Source: Pseudomonadota bacterium (GTDB lineage: Bacteria > Pseudomonadota > Gammaproteobacteria > Acidiferrobacterales > Acidiferrobacteraceae). Taken from it: 26,835 nt of DNA. The stretch lies in contig JAJYPQ010000010.1 of the NCBI GenBank assembly GCA_021795255.1, positions 1 to 26,835 on the forward strand, read 5' to 3'. The stretch's first letter is position 1; each line of letters begins with the position of its first letter. This document shows positions 15,707-25,398 of the stretch, piece by piece. The notes beneath the pieces are model-generated. The model had not been told where the DNA came from, did no database searches, and saw nothing but the letters and a program-made list of their open reading frames with translations. The position numbers and the translations under genes were made by a program.

Positions 15707-17047
15707 TCATGCCTTGAGTCGTCCCTCGAGATAGTGGATATCGACCGGCCCCGCCTGGAACAAGGCGTCGTTCAACAGCAACTGGTGGAGCGGGATATTG
15801 GTCTTGATCCCATCCACTACCATCTCGCTTAAAGCGATCCGCAACCGCGCCATGGCGATGCCCCGGGTGTCCCCATAAGCCACAACCTTGCCGATCATGG
15901 AGTCGTAGTATGGGGGCACGACATAATTGTTGTAGATGTGCGAGTCGACACGAATACCGGGACCACCCGGTTGATGGTACTGAGTAATACGTCCGGGTGA
16001 GGGCATGAAGGTGACCGGGTCTTCGGCGTTGATGCGACACTCCATGGCATGCCCGCGCAGCTGAATATCCTCTTGCCGATAGCGTAAGTGTTCGCCCGAA
16101 GCGATCAGGATTTGTTGCTGTACGATGTCGACACCCGTCACAAATTCCGTCACTGGGTGCTCGACCTGTACGCGCGTGTTCATTTCTATAAAGTAAAACT
16201 GCCCGTTTTCGTACAGAAACTCAAATGTCCCCGCGCCCCGATAGCCGATGCGTTGACAGGCCTCTACGCACAGCTGACCCATGCGTGCACGGACCTCCCG
16301 GGAGATATTGGGGGCTGGAGACTCCTCTATAACCTTTTGGTTACGGCGTTGCAGGGAGCAGTCGCGTTCGCCCAGGTGGATGGCGTGGCCATGCTCGTCG
16401 GCGAGTACCTGGAACTCGATATGGCGCGGCTTCTCCAGATATTTCTCCATGTACACGATATCGTTGTTGAAGGCCGCCTTCGCCTCGGCGCGGGTCATGG
16501 CGAGAGAGCTTAAAAGCGCGGCCTCCGAGTGTACGACCCGCATTCCCTTGCCGCCGCCGCCGCCGGTGGCCTTGATGAGTATGGGATAGCCGATAGACCG
16601 CGCGATGCCGAGTGTACGGCCCTCGTCGTCATCGAGGGGTCCGTCGGAACCGGGCACGCACGGCACTCCCGCCTCTTTCATGGCGCGGATCGCCGAAATT
16701 TTGTCACCCATGAGGCGTATGGTTTCCGGGCGGGGTCCTATGAAGATAAACCCGCTTTGTTCGACGCGCTCGGCAAAGTCGGCATTTTCGGACAAAAAAC
16801 CGTAGCCCGGGTGGATGGCCACTGCGTCCGTGACCTCGGCGGCACTGATGACGGCCGGAATGTTGAGGTAACTTTTAGCGGCTGCAGCGGGACCGATGCA
16901 CACCGACTCGTCTGCCAGTCGGACATACTTCGCGTCTCGGTCTGCCTCGGAATGAAGCGCTACCGTCTTAATTCCCAGCGCCCGGCAGGCGCGCTGTATA
17001 CGCAGGGCGATTTCCCCGCGATTCGCAATGACGACCTTCTCGATCAT
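15707..17047 (-). CDS. accC: Acetyl-CoA carboxylase, biotin carboxylase subunit
   Basis: ATP-grasp enzyme that carboxylates biotin on AccB, the first half of malonyl-CoA formation for fatty acid synthesis. The 446-residue product begins [20 protein letters not shown] and contains the glycine-rich loop [45 protein letters not shown] and the C-terminal [10 protein letters not shown]. Length and motifs are those of the family. It starts 4 bases after the accB stop; prmA's start lies 11 bases beyond its stop. Confidence 0.98.
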   Translation of the reverse strand: MIEKVVIANRGEIALRIQRACRALGIKTVALHSEADRDAKYVRLADESVCIGPAAAAKSYLNIPAVISAAEVTDAVAIHPGYGFLSENADFAERVEQSGFIFIGPRPETIRLMGDKISAIRAMKEAGVPCVPGSDGPLDDDEGRTLGIARSIGYPILIKATGGGGGKGMRVVHSEAALLSSLAMTRAEAKAAFNNDIVYMEKYLEKPRHIEFQVLADEHGHAIHLGERDCSLQRRNQKVIEESPAPNISREVRARMGQLCVEACQRIGYRGAGTFEFLYENGQFYFIEMNTRVQVEHPVTEFVTGVDIVQQQILIASGEHLRYRQEDIQLRGHAMECRINAEDPVTFMPSPGRITQYHQPGGPGIRVDSHIYNNYVVPPYYDSMIGKVVAYGDTRGIAMARLRIALSEMVVDGIKTNIPLHQLLLNDALFQAGPVDIHYLEGRLKA

Positions 17048-17051
17048 GGGC

Positions 17052-17489
17052 CTACTCGATCACAAACAAGGTCTCGCCGTACTCGACCGGCTGGCCATTT
17101 TCCTTGAGGATGGCACGCACGATCCCGGCGCGGTCGGCCTCAATCTCGTTTAGCATCTTCATGGCCTCGATAATACAAAGCGGGTCGCCCACGCTTACCG
17201 TGGCTCCGATCTCCACAAACGGTTGGGAGTCAGGTGACGGCGCGCGGTAGAACGTGCCCACCATGGGCGACAACACCGGGTGTCCGTTCTGGGGCGGCGT
17301 GCTGATGGCCGGGGTGCTGGTGCTGGAGACGGGGGGCGGTGGAGGCGCGGCCGCCAAAGGAGCCGCGACCGCCGCGGCTGACGTCCCGCGACTGATGCGG
17401 ATCGATTCCTCCCCTTCGCGAATCTCAAGCTCTCCTAGGTTGGAGGCCTCGAGCATTTCTATAAGTTTTTTGACTTTGCGGATGTCCAC
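17052..17489 (-). CDS. accB: Biotin carboxyl carrier protein of acetyl-CoA carboxylase
   Basis: Carries biotin between AccC and the carboxyltransferase. The 145-residue product has an N-terminal helix ([20 protein letters not shown]), a Pro/Ala-rich flexible linker at about 37-67 and the biotinyl domain with EAMKMLNE, where K111 is biotinylated. The start is GTG at 17489, giving the family N terminus. It follows aroQ by 7 bases. Intact. Confidence 0.97.
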   Translation of the reverse strand: MDIRKVKKLIEMLEASNLGELEIREGEESIRISRGTSAAAVAAPLAAAPPPPPVSSTSTPAISTPPQNGHPVLSPMVGTFYRAPSPDSQPFVEIGATVSVGDPLCIIEAMKMLNEIEADRAGIVRAILKENGQPVEYGETLFVIE

Positions 17490-17496
17490 AGGATAT

Positions 17497-17940
17497 TCAC
17501 CTAGATTGCAGATGGGAGATGGCCGCTGTTAAGGCCAGTTCGTAGCCAAGAGCGCCGAGGCCGCTTATGACGCCGGCTGCGACATCAGAAAAATACGAGT
17601 GTTGCCGAAATGCCTCGCGGGCGTAGATATTGGAAAGATGGACCTCGATAAAAGGAAGTCCCACGGCCACCAAGGCGTCACGCAGGGCGACGCTCGTATG
17701 GGTGAAGGCGGCCGGGTTAAAGACGATAAAGCGGGTGCCGTCGTGGGCCGCCTCGTGGATACGGGCCACGAGTTCGTGTTCGGCATTGGCCTGCAGGAAT
17801 GCGATGGAATGAGACGTTTCGGCGGCGAGCGTGCTCAGACGGTTCTCGATGGCGGCGAGAGAAGTGGCCCCATAATGTCGGGGTTCTCGCGCGCCAAGGA
17901 GATTGAGGTTGGGGCCGTTTAGTACGAGCAGCTCAGCCAT
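17497..17940 (-). CDS. aroQ: Type II 3-dehydroquinate dehydratase
   Basis: Dehydrates 3-dehydroquinate to 3-dehydroshikimate in the shikimate pathway. The 147-residue product begins [20 protein letters not shown], has the catalytic tyrosine at position 23 on the flexible loop, [16 protein letters not shown] and [20 protein letters not shown], all type II signatures. The ATG at 17940 has AGGA 7-8 bases upstream. It is first in the aroQ-accB-accC-prmA group, a widespread arrangement. Confidence 0.97.
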   Translation of the reverse strand: MAELLVLNGPNLNLLGAREPRHYGATSLAAIENRLSTLAAETSHSIAFLQANAEHELVARIHEAAHDGTRFIVFNPAAFTHTSVALRDALVAVGLPFIEVHLSNIYAREAFRQHSYFSDVAAGVISGLGALGYELALTAAISHLQSR

Positions 17941-17972
17941 GACGATCCTGCCGGGACGTCCCCGGTTCGGGC

Positions 17973-18001
17973 ATTGTGCCCCGGCCTCTTGTTTTTGTCC
18001 A
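17973..18001 (-). promoter_or_regulatory. Sigma-70 promoter for aroQ-accB-accC-prmA
   Basis: On the minus strand TGGACA (18001-17996), a 17-base spacer and CACAAT (17978-17973) lie about 33 bases upstream of the aroQ start. Five of six and four of six consensus bases are present, at the ideal spacing. Confidence 0.6.
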
Positions 18002-18033
18002 GTTGGCCGCTTTTCGACGCAATTCACGGTAAA

Positions 18034-18579
18034 TTAGCGGTGCTTGAGCGCGTACGCGGTATCGGCCTGAAGCGCCCGTGGACTAAATGACCCCAGGCGG
18101 CCAGTGAGGATCCGCCCGTGGCGGTCGACAAATAAGCTAAACGGGATCGCGCCCTGCATATCGCCGAATTCCGCCAGCATCGCCAAACCCTGCGAACCCC
18201 CTAAGACCACCGGATAAGAGACGCCATGGTTATGGATGAATCGGGCCACCGATTTTTTCCGGTCCAAGGCGATGCCCACCACCACAAGGCCCCGGCGCTT
18301 ATCCTGCTGCGCGATCCGGACCAGAAGCGGAATCTCGGCGCGGCAGGGTCCGCACCACGGTGCCCAGAAATTGACGAGGTAGACCTTGGCTGGCCAGTGC
18401 GACAAGGAACGCGTTCGGCCCGCTAGGTTCGGAAGCGCGAATCGAAAACGCGGTATGCGGGTGTTGGCCGGGCGGTGGTGACCTTGGAGAACGTGAGGAA
18501 AGCGCGTCCCGAGAAAATAGCCGCTGACTAAAGCCATGACGACCAGGACCGCCCAGAGCGAATGTATCCTCTTGCTCAT
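18034..18579 (-). CDS. Membrane-anchored TlpA/ResA-like thioredoxin
   Basis: Probable periplasmic thiol reductase of the TlpA/ResA/CcmG group. The 181-residue product has one N-terminal transmembrane helix (about 6-24) and a thioredoxin fold with WCGPC at 75-79 in LVNFWAPWCGPCRAEIPLL, then VVGIALDRKKS and AIPFSLFVDRHGRI with the cis-proline. Its ATG overlaps the dsbD stop (ATGA), so the two are made together. DsbD is the natural electron donor. The client, whether cytochrome c maturation or another process, cannot be decided from this context since no ccm genes are nearby. Confidence 0.88.
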   Translation of the reverse strand: MSKRIHSLWAVLVVMALVSGYFLGTRFPHVLQGHHRPANTRIPRFRFALPNLAGRTRSLSHWPAKVYLVNFWAPWCGPCRAEIPLLVRIAQQDKRRGLVVVGIALDRKKSVARFIHNHGVSYPVVLGGSQGLAMLAEFGDMQGAIPFSLFVDRHGRILTGRLGSFSPRALQADTAYALKHR

Positions 18580-20492
18580 GCGTGTTTGACCTCGTGGGCT
18601 AAACGTACCATCCGGTTTGGCCCCTTGTAGCCGTAAAAGTCTAAGCGGGTGACCGGTTTCCCGAGGGCCGAGAAGAATAGAACAGCGGGTGGTCCGAAGA
18701 TGCCGAAATGCCGTTTCAGGGTACGGGTGGCGGCATTGTCCCGGGTTACATCGGCCTCTATTAACATAAAGCCGCGCACAGCACGCCGGACCTTGGGGTT
18801 CGCGAAGGTCTCGCGCCGTAGACGCGTGCAGACAACGCACCAACTGGCCGAGAAATCGACGAGCGCCGGCTCGTCCTGGGCTTGGGCCCGAACGAGATCA
18901 CGGCGTAGCGCGTGAAGCGATGTGACCTTGCGAAATGTGAGCCTGGGGCGGGTGGCTTGCACGACCCCGCGGCTCCGAAAGGTCAGCGGCTTGAGCGGGT
19001 CCCGGTTTCCTTGGAGTCCACCTACCAGAGACAAGGCCCCCCAGAGCAAGAGCAGCATGCCGATGCCTGCGCGCAGCCTTTCAAGGCCCGATGCGCCCCT
19101 TTCCAGGCGTCCGGCTCCGCCCAAGTACACCCCTATCACGATCAGGAGGGCGGCCCACAACAACAGGACCGGCACCGCCGGCAATAAGCCCAACAAGTAG
19201 ATCGCCACACCCAGGAGTAGGGTCCCAAATAGGTATTTCACCGTATTCATCCACGGCCCGACCTTCGGAAGCAGGTAGCCGGCACCGATCCCGAGGGCGA
19301 CGAGTATTACCCCCATCCCCATGGCCATGCTGAACATGATGGCGGCCCCGAGCGGCGCGCTGTGACGGGATATGGCGACCGCCAGCGCCGATACCAGCAG
19401 CGGAGATACACAGGCCCCGACCACGAGCGCCGATAACAGTCCGAGCACAAACGCCCCGCTCAGCGAACGGGCGTCGATCTGCTGGGCGCGGCTTGTGAGC
19501 CGGTTTTGGACAAAACTTGGGACCGGGATCGTGTAGAGGTCAAAGAGCGACAGGGCCATCAACACGAACAGAAGGCTAAGAATACCAATACCCCAAGCGT
19601 TCTCGAAGTAGGCCTGCAGCTGTTGTCCGGTGGCACCCGCGAGCGCCCCGGCGGCCGCATAGGTGACTCCCGTGCCCAGTACATAGGCAAGCGATAAGGC
19701 CGCCCCCTGTTTTTTGGTGAGGCGCTCCTGTCCTTGCCCTACCAGTATGCTGGAGAGGATCGGGATCATGGGAAGGACGCAGGGTGTAAAGGTGAGCAAA
19801 AGACCAATTCCGAAGGCGGTCACTATCGCTAATAACCAGGTGGACGCGGAAACAGAGTGTCCTGCCGTCCGACCTAAGGACATGGTCCCCAATCCGGGCT
19901 TACCGATCCCCCCCGTGGCAACCGGGGCCGCGGCGGTCTTGTGGGGAAGTGTGAGGCGCAAGGTGTGCGCCACCGGCGGGTAGCAAATTCCGCGCAGCGC
20001 GCAGCCTTGGTAATGGGCGACGATGGTGAGGGTTTGACCACCGCGCGCGCCCGTCAAGGGCAGCGGGAGCACAAACGACTTCTTGTAGATGATGAGCGTC
20101 CCGAGGTAAGGGTTGTGTTCGACAACTGCCGGCGGCATGGCGACTGGCCCTAAGGTGACGCCATGGCTCGGGGCAACCAGACGAAAGTGGATCTTATCGC
20201 GATAGAGGTAGTAGCCGGGGGCAATAGCGAAGTGGGCCCGCAAACGCCCCTTGCTGGGTGCCGTGAGTGTCAGTCCGAAGGCCTGACTGCGCTTGAGAAA
20301 GGGCTTTTGCCGATGACTAAAAAATGCCTTGAATGCGGCTATGGGCCCGGTAGTTGCCACGGCCGCGCGCGTAGCAGGCGCTAACAGTAAACCGAAGACG
20401 AGAAGACTAGTCGTGAGCAGGGCCTTGCAGCCAATCGAGGTAGGGTTTATAGCCGCGCTCGATAGGCACCGCCAGGATTTCCGGCAGCTCAT
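18576..20492 (-). CDS. dsbD: Thiol:disulfide interchange protein DsbD
   Basis: Inner-membrane protein that carries electrons from cytosolic thioredoxin to periplasmic reductases. From the ATG at 20492 it has 638 residues: a signal segment ending near residue 44, the periplasmic alpha domain with cysteines at about 164 and 170 (QGCALRGICYPP), an eight-helix core with cysteines at about 238 (TFTPCVLPMIP) and 361 (VVGACVSPLL), and a C-terminal thioredoxin domain with CVVC at 552-555. All six redox cysteines are present. The start overlaps the end of cutA by 86 bases; there is no ATG, GTG or TTG closer to the signal peptide, so a later non-standard start is possible. tlpA is coupled to its stop. 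Confidence 0.93.
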   Translation of the reverse strand: MSCRKSWRCLSSAAINPTSIGCKALLTTSLLVFGLLLAPATRAAVATTGPIAAFKAFFSHRQKPFLKRSQAFGLTLTAPSKGRLRAHFAIAPGYYLYRDKIHFRLVAPSHGVTLGPVAMPPAVVEHNPYLGTLIIYKKSFVLPLPLTGARGGQTLTIVAHYQGCALRGICYPPVAHTLRLTLPHKTAAAPVATGGIGKPGLGTMSLGRTAGHSVSASTWLLAIVTAFGIGLLLTFTPCVLPMIPILSSILVGQGQERLTKKQGAALSLAYVLGTGVTYAAAGALAGATGQQLQAYFENAWGIGILSLLFVLMALSLFDLYTIPVPSFVQNRLTSRAQQIDARSLSGAFVLGLLSALVVGACVSPLLVSALAVAISRHSAPLGAAIMFSMAMGMGVILVALGIGAGYLLPKVGPWMNTVKYLFGTLLLGVAIYLLGLLPAVPVLLLWAALLIVIGVYLGGAGRLERGASGLERLRAGIGMLLLLWGALSLVGGLQGNRDPLKPLTFRSRGVVQATRPRLTFRKVTSLHALRRDLVRAQAQDEPALVDFSASWCVVCTRLRRETFANPKVRRAVRGFMLIEADVTRDNAATRTLKRHFGIFGPPAVLFFSALGKPVTRLDFYGYKGPNRMVRLAHEVKHA

Positions 20493-20724
20493 AGGGATGG
20501 AGTGTTCGCAGGCGTTCTTCGATCTTGTCATAGTGGTATGCTGCCGCCTTGATAATTAAAAGCGCTTCGGTTGCGGTATCGAGTTGGTCGCGCCAATAGT
20601 ATACCGACCGCACCCCCGCCACCATGTTGACGCAGGCGGCGAGTTTTTCTTCCACGAGTGCCGTGGCAATGACCGAGGCCTGGTTTTCGGGGCAGGTCGT
20701 AAAGATCATGAGATGGGCCGACAT
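20407..20724 (-). CDS. cutA: Divalent-cation tolerance protein CutA
   Basis: Small trimeric protein linked to copper tolerance; its molecular role is unsettled. The 105-residue product contains FTTCPENQASVIATALVEE, KLAACVNMVAGVRSVYYW and LRTLHPYELPEI, the family signatures. The ATG at 20724 has GGGAGA 6 bases upstream and gives the usual length; upstream in-frame residues have no family likeness. dsbD begins inside its 3' end, the cutA-dsbD order being common in gammaproteobacteria. Confidence 0.95.
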   Translation of the reverse strand: MSAHLMIFTTCPENQASVIATALVEEKLAACVNMVAGVRSVYYWRDQLDTATEALLIIKAAAYHYDKIEERLRTLHPYELPEILAVPIERGYKPYLDWLQGPAHD

Positions 20725-20965
20725 GTTATCTCCCTGTAGGGTTAAAGATGAAAAGCGGACCCTGGACCAATGGGGCGGCTCGGGGAACTTTGTCAGCATT
20801 CTTGCGTCTGACGGGTTGCCTGTTGGTGGCTTCTGCCTCCGACGGACTCCTCCTTGTTACCTTAGGGCGACGAGCGCAAGCGCGGATGTTGGGCCATGAG
20901 GCCCGCGTCGCCCCATTTTTAAGGATTCTATACCATGGCGTTAGTCCACCTCCGGGGGGAGTTGC

Positions 20966-21745
20966 TTGAACGAAACCGCTTTTTCTCTCAAGAGTCGCCC
21001 TAATGTCTCGCTCGCCGGGTTTGCGTCCGATACCGGTACGGGCCCTGTGGGACTCTTTCTCCATGGCTTCCGATCACATGCCCAGGGTCAGAAGGCGCTG
21101 GCGCTAGCGGCCCACGCCCGGGCCCGGGGCTATTCTTGGGCACGCTTCGATCTCGCGGGCCACGGCCGTTCGGGCGGCGATTTCGAGGAACAAAGCCTGT
21201 CCGGGTGGCTCACGGACGCTTTATGCGTCGCGCAAAGATATGCGCCCCGGCCGTTGATTCTGGTGGGTTCGAGCCTCGGGGCGTGGCTTGCGGTCCTGAT
21301 GGCGCGCCAAAGTGGCGTCAAGGTCGCAGGGCTGCTCTTGGTCGCGCCCGCGTTCAATTTTTTACAGCGCCGCTATCTGGAATTGCCGGACACGATCCAG
21401 GGGCTGTGGCGTGCCCAGGGCTATCTTTCGGTCCCTGACCCCTATGGGGCGGCCACGGATCATTACCGGATTCGCCATGATTTGCTCGAGGATGCGCGGC
21501 GCCATGATGTCTTAACGGAGCCTTTGACGCTGCCCTGCCCGCTTGTGATTATCCATGGCGCTGCAGACGAGCTCGTCCCGGTCTCCGTCAGCGAGGAATT
21601 TTTGGCCCACGTATCGGCACCCGAACAGGAATTGCGGGTGATTCCCGGAGGCGACCATCGCCTCATCCAGGCGATCCCGGAGCTCCTCGCGGCCGTTGAT
21701 CGGTTGTGGGCCCGGGCCATTCTCGATGAGAAGGTGTTGGCATGA
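20966..21745 (+). CDS. Alpha/beta hydrolase, ABHD10-like
   Basis: Serine hydrolase of the alpha/beta fold. The 259-residue product has an oxyanion segment LFLHGFRSHAQGQKA, the nucleophile elbow GSSLGAW (S103), an aspartate in GAADELVP (D201) and a histidine in GGDHRL (H231), completing a catalytic triad. The HGF-S-x-GxKA pattern is like the ABHD10 group of esterases or thioesterases; the substrate is unknown. It begins with TTG preceded by GGGGGGAG at ideal spacing. Its stop overlaps the fxsA start, so the two are coupled; cutA is divergent. Confidence 0.87.
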   Translation: MNETAFSLKSRPNVSLAGFASDTGTGPVGLFLHGFRSHAQGQKALALAAHARARGYSWARFDLAGHGRSGGDFEEQSLSGWLTDALCVAQRYAPRPLILVGSSLGAWLAVLMARQSGVKVAGLLLVAPAFNFLQRRYLELPDTIQGLWRAQGYLSVPDPYGAATDHYRIRHDLLEDARRHDVLTEPLTLPCPLVIIHGAADELVPVSVSEEFLAHVSAPEQELRVIPGGDHRLIQAIPELLAAVDRLWARAILDEKVLA

Positions 21746-22155
21746 TGCGATTTTTATTCCGATTCATGGCCTTTTTGCCGTTGATCGAGGTGGTTCTGAT
21801 TGTGCTCGTTTGGCGGGCGCTAGGTCCCTGGTGGACTCTGGCGCTTCTGTTTTCAGGATCGTTCGCAGGGCTCGCTTTGCTGCGCCTGTCGCCGGTACGC
21901 ACCCTAGATCACGTGCGGGCCCAGCTCCAGCGCGGGCAGGCGCCGAACGCCGCCGTTTGGGAGGGGATGGCCCTTGGTGTGGCGGGCCTCCTGCTTCTCG
22001 TGCCAGGTTTCTTTTCCGATTTCCTGGCCGTGGTCTTGCTTCTTGGACCGGGAAGGCGGCTTTTGCGGCGCCCCCCTAGCGCTGGCCCGCCTCCCGCCCC
22101 GTCCCCCGCCGAGCGAAAGCCTTTAGAAGGACGGTTTCGCACCTATCGCGATTAA
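21742..22155 (+). CDS. fxsA: FxsA-family membrane protein
   Basis: Inner-membrane protein; in Escherichia coli its overproduction relieves exclusion of phage T7 by the F plasmid, but its normal role is unknown. The 137-residue product begins MMRFLFRFMAFLPLIEVVLI, has about four hydrophobic segments with the conserved VPGFFSDFLAVVLLL motif and a Pro-rich, charged cytosolic tail. The first ATG (21742) overlaps the hydrolase TGA; the second ATG follows at once. fxsA next to groES-groEL is a familiar arrangement. Confidence 0.92.
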   Translation: MMRFLFRFMAFLPLIEVVLIVLVWRALGPWWTLALLFSGSFAGLALLRLSPVRTLDHVRAQLQRGQAPNAAVWEGMALGVAGLLLLVPGFFSDFLAVVLLLGPGRRLLRRPPSAGPPPAPSPAERKPLEGRFRTYRD

Positions 22156-22163
22156 GGCCGGGC

Positions 22164-22191
22164 TTGACAAGCCGCTAGCCTTGTTTATGAT
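22164..22191 (+). promoter_or_regulatory. Sigma-70 promoter of groES-groEL
   Basis: TTGACA (22164-22169, perfect), a 16-base spacer and TATGAT (22186-22191, five of six) form a strong housekeeping promoter just upstream of the CIRCE operator. No heat-shock sigma-32 consensus is evident by eye. Confidence 0.8.
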
Positions 22192-22217
22192 TGGCACTCA
22201 CTTGGGCTGAGTGCTAG
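22191..22217 (+). promoter_or_regulatory. CIRCE operator (HrcA binding site)
   Basis: TTGGCACTC (22191-22199), a 9-base spacer and GAGTGCTAG (22209-22217) match the CIRCE inverted repeat (TTAGCACTC-N9-GAGTGCTAA) with one changed base in each arm. It starts on the last base of the -10 box, so HrcA would block initiation until heat or misfolded protein inactivates it. Confidence 0.9.
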
Positions 22218-22314
22218 CAAACGCAGCCGACCTGCACTCGACACCGTAATTTCTGAGTCGACAAGGAGATTTTTTATGAAAGCGCAGTCTCATCAACATA
22301 CAGGAGAACTCAGC

Positions 22315-22608
22315 ATGAATATTCGTCCGCTGCATGATCGCGTGATCGTGCGCCGCTTGGAGGAAGAACGTAAATCCGCGGGTGGCATTGTTATCCCCGA
22401 TACCGCCAAGGAAAAGCCGATCCAGGGCGAGATTGTGGCGGTTGGGAAGGGCAAAATCCTCGAAAGCGGAGAGGTACGACCGCTGGACGTGAAGGTCGGC
22501 GACAAGGTTTTGTTCGGCAAATACGCGGGAACCGATGTCAAAGTCGGTAATGAAGAACTGCTCGTGATGCGCGAAGAAGATGTCGTCGCGATCATTGATG
22601 GTAAATAA
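22315..22608 (+). CDS. groES: Co-chaperonin GroES
   Basis: Seven-fold ring that caps GroEL during protein folding. From ATG 22315 the product has 97 residues and begins [18 protein letters not shown], the family N terminus; the mobile loop lies around [22 protein letters not shown] stands about 9 bases upstream. A second ATG at 22276, in the same frame and preceded by AAGGAGA at good spacing, would add 13 residues ([13 protein letters not shown]). I choose the downstream start by homology, but the upstream one cannot be excluded. groEL follows 23 bases later. Confidence 0.96.
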   Translation: MNIRPLHDRVIVRRLEEERKSAGGIVIPDTAKEKPIQGEIVAVGKGKILESGEVRPLDVKVGDKVLFGKYAGTDVKVGNEELLVMREEDVVAIIDGK

Positions 22609-22616
22609 CGAACTGA

Positions 22617-24296
<1,680 letters not shown>

Positions 24297-24319
24297 GCCG
24301 GACAAAAACGCTTGCTCCT

Positions 24320-24355
24320 AAAGGCGGAGGGCCGACGAGGTCCTCCGCCTTTTTT
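24320..24355 (+). terminator. Intrinsic terminator after groEL
   Basis: AAGGCGGAGG (24321-24330), an 11-base loop, CCTCCGCCTT (24342-24351), then a run of T to 24355: a perfect 10-pair GC-rich stem with U tract, 24 bases after the groEL stop. Confidence 0.93.
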
Positions 24356-24693
24356 ATGCGCAAACGGTAGCGACAATCGCGCGGGGTGCGGCCCGGACCT
24401 CATCGACTCCCGAGCTCGCTTGCTAGCGCCAGCCGACGAGCGGGGATCTCAAGGCAGCTGGGCCCTTTTTCCTGAGCCCGACTAGGCTTCCCGAGGTAGT
24501 GGTTTGGCGCTATGCTGCCTCTTGCTGGGCGAGCGGCTGCGGTTCCCCTTGCCGGCTACAACACCTACGCGGCCCGCGACGGGCCGTTACCCTATGGGCG
24601 ATGGGCTTAAGTCATGGGACCTCGTCCTTAGGGACTCCATGTGCCGGCGTGTATGCGGAGAATTTCAAGTGGAAGAGCCGAGGTATCGTCTTG
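24356..24693. other. 338-base intergenic stretch before the aryl-polyene-like genes
   Basis: No gene is supported. A perfect 7-pair hairpin, CGGCCCG-CGA-CGGGCCG (24570-24586), is present without a following T run. A TATGCT (24511-24516) could be a -10 box but lacks a -35 partner. The promoter of the downstream genes presumably lies here. Confidence 0.4.
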
Positions 24694-25398
24694 GTGGCTA
24701 AGCGTCAGAGTCCTACGTGGCTTGGACGGGGACGCGCCCTTGTCTTGGTGCTACTCGCTGCGGCCTATCCGTTTGTGTCTTACTCGGCCAACGTTTCCGG
24801 GAAGCCGGGCGTGCTGGGCGTTGCCTTCCCTTTTCTGCCGCTGTTCTTCCTCACGCTGGGACTCGCCTGGAGCAGTAGGCCGCGTTGGGTCTGGCTATCC
24901 GCGTGCGTTGTCGTATACGCGATTTTATGGCGCAATAGGGGCCTATTGTCTGCCCATTACTCATGGGCGTTTTTGGTGGAAGACGCGGGGACCCTGACGG
25001 CTCTCTGTCTACTCTTTGCCCGCACCCTCAGGTCGGGGCGCGTACCGCTCATCACCCGCCTTTCCACCCTCGTCCACGGACCTTTAAGCGCCTTGCTGAC
25101 TCGCTATACGCGCCGGGTGACCCAGGTCTGGGCCTTGCTCTTCGGGGGCCTGGCGGCGATTTCGGTGGCGCTCTTTGTGCGGGGACCGCTCCCCCTGTGG
25201 GCGTTCTACGCCAACGTCTTAACGCCGATCCTCATGGTGGCGGTGTTTTTGGGGGAATACTGTATTAGACGGGTCGTTATTCCGCCGGACCAGTGCGCCG
25301 GCTTTTTGGAGGTCGTGCGTGCGAGCCACAAGCACTGGCGGACCATAGCAAAGACCGACAAGACTGCCTCCTCCTCGGCACGGCGGGTTCACCGATGA
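24694..25398 (+). CDS. COG4648-type integral membrane protein
   Basis: A 234-residue protein with about six hydrophobic helices (for instance ALVLVLLAAAYPFVSYSAN, FPFLPLFFLTLGLAW, WVWLSACVVVYAILW, LWAFYANVLTPILMVAVFLG) and a basic cytosolic tail. The arrangement and the neighbours match the COG4648 membrane proteins found in aryl polyene and xanthomonadin-type clusters; their role is not established. The GTG at 24694 has GAGGT about 9 bases upstream; the reading frame is open far upstream without protein-like character. Its stop overlaps the next start (ATGA). Confidence 0.75.
   Translation: MAKRQSPTWLGRGRALVLVLLAAAYPFVSYSANVSGKPGVLGVAFPFLPLFFLTLGLAWSSRPRWVWLSACVVVYAILWRNRGLLSAHYSWAFLVEDAGTLTALCLLFARTLRSGRVPLITRLSTLVHGPLSALLTRYTRRVTQVWALLFGGLAAISVALFVRGPLPLWAFYANVLTPILMVAVFLGEYCIRRVVIPPDQCAGFLEVVRASHKHWRTIAKTDKTASSSARRVHR

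Noticed and set aside
20725..20965. Overlapping open frames in the cutA/hydrolase divergent gap
   Set aside because: Both strands are open by chance in GC-rich DNA; no family likeness. The gap more likely holds two promoters, but only weak boxes are visible.
24570..24586. Hairpin as a terminator before the aryl-polyene-like genes
   Set aside because: A perfect GC stem, but no T run follows and the groEL terminator already lies upstream.
24499..24693. N-terminal extension of the COG4648 protein
   Set aside because: The upstream translation is Cys/Gly/Arg-rich with no membrane or family character, and a better start with a ribosome-binding site is at 24694.
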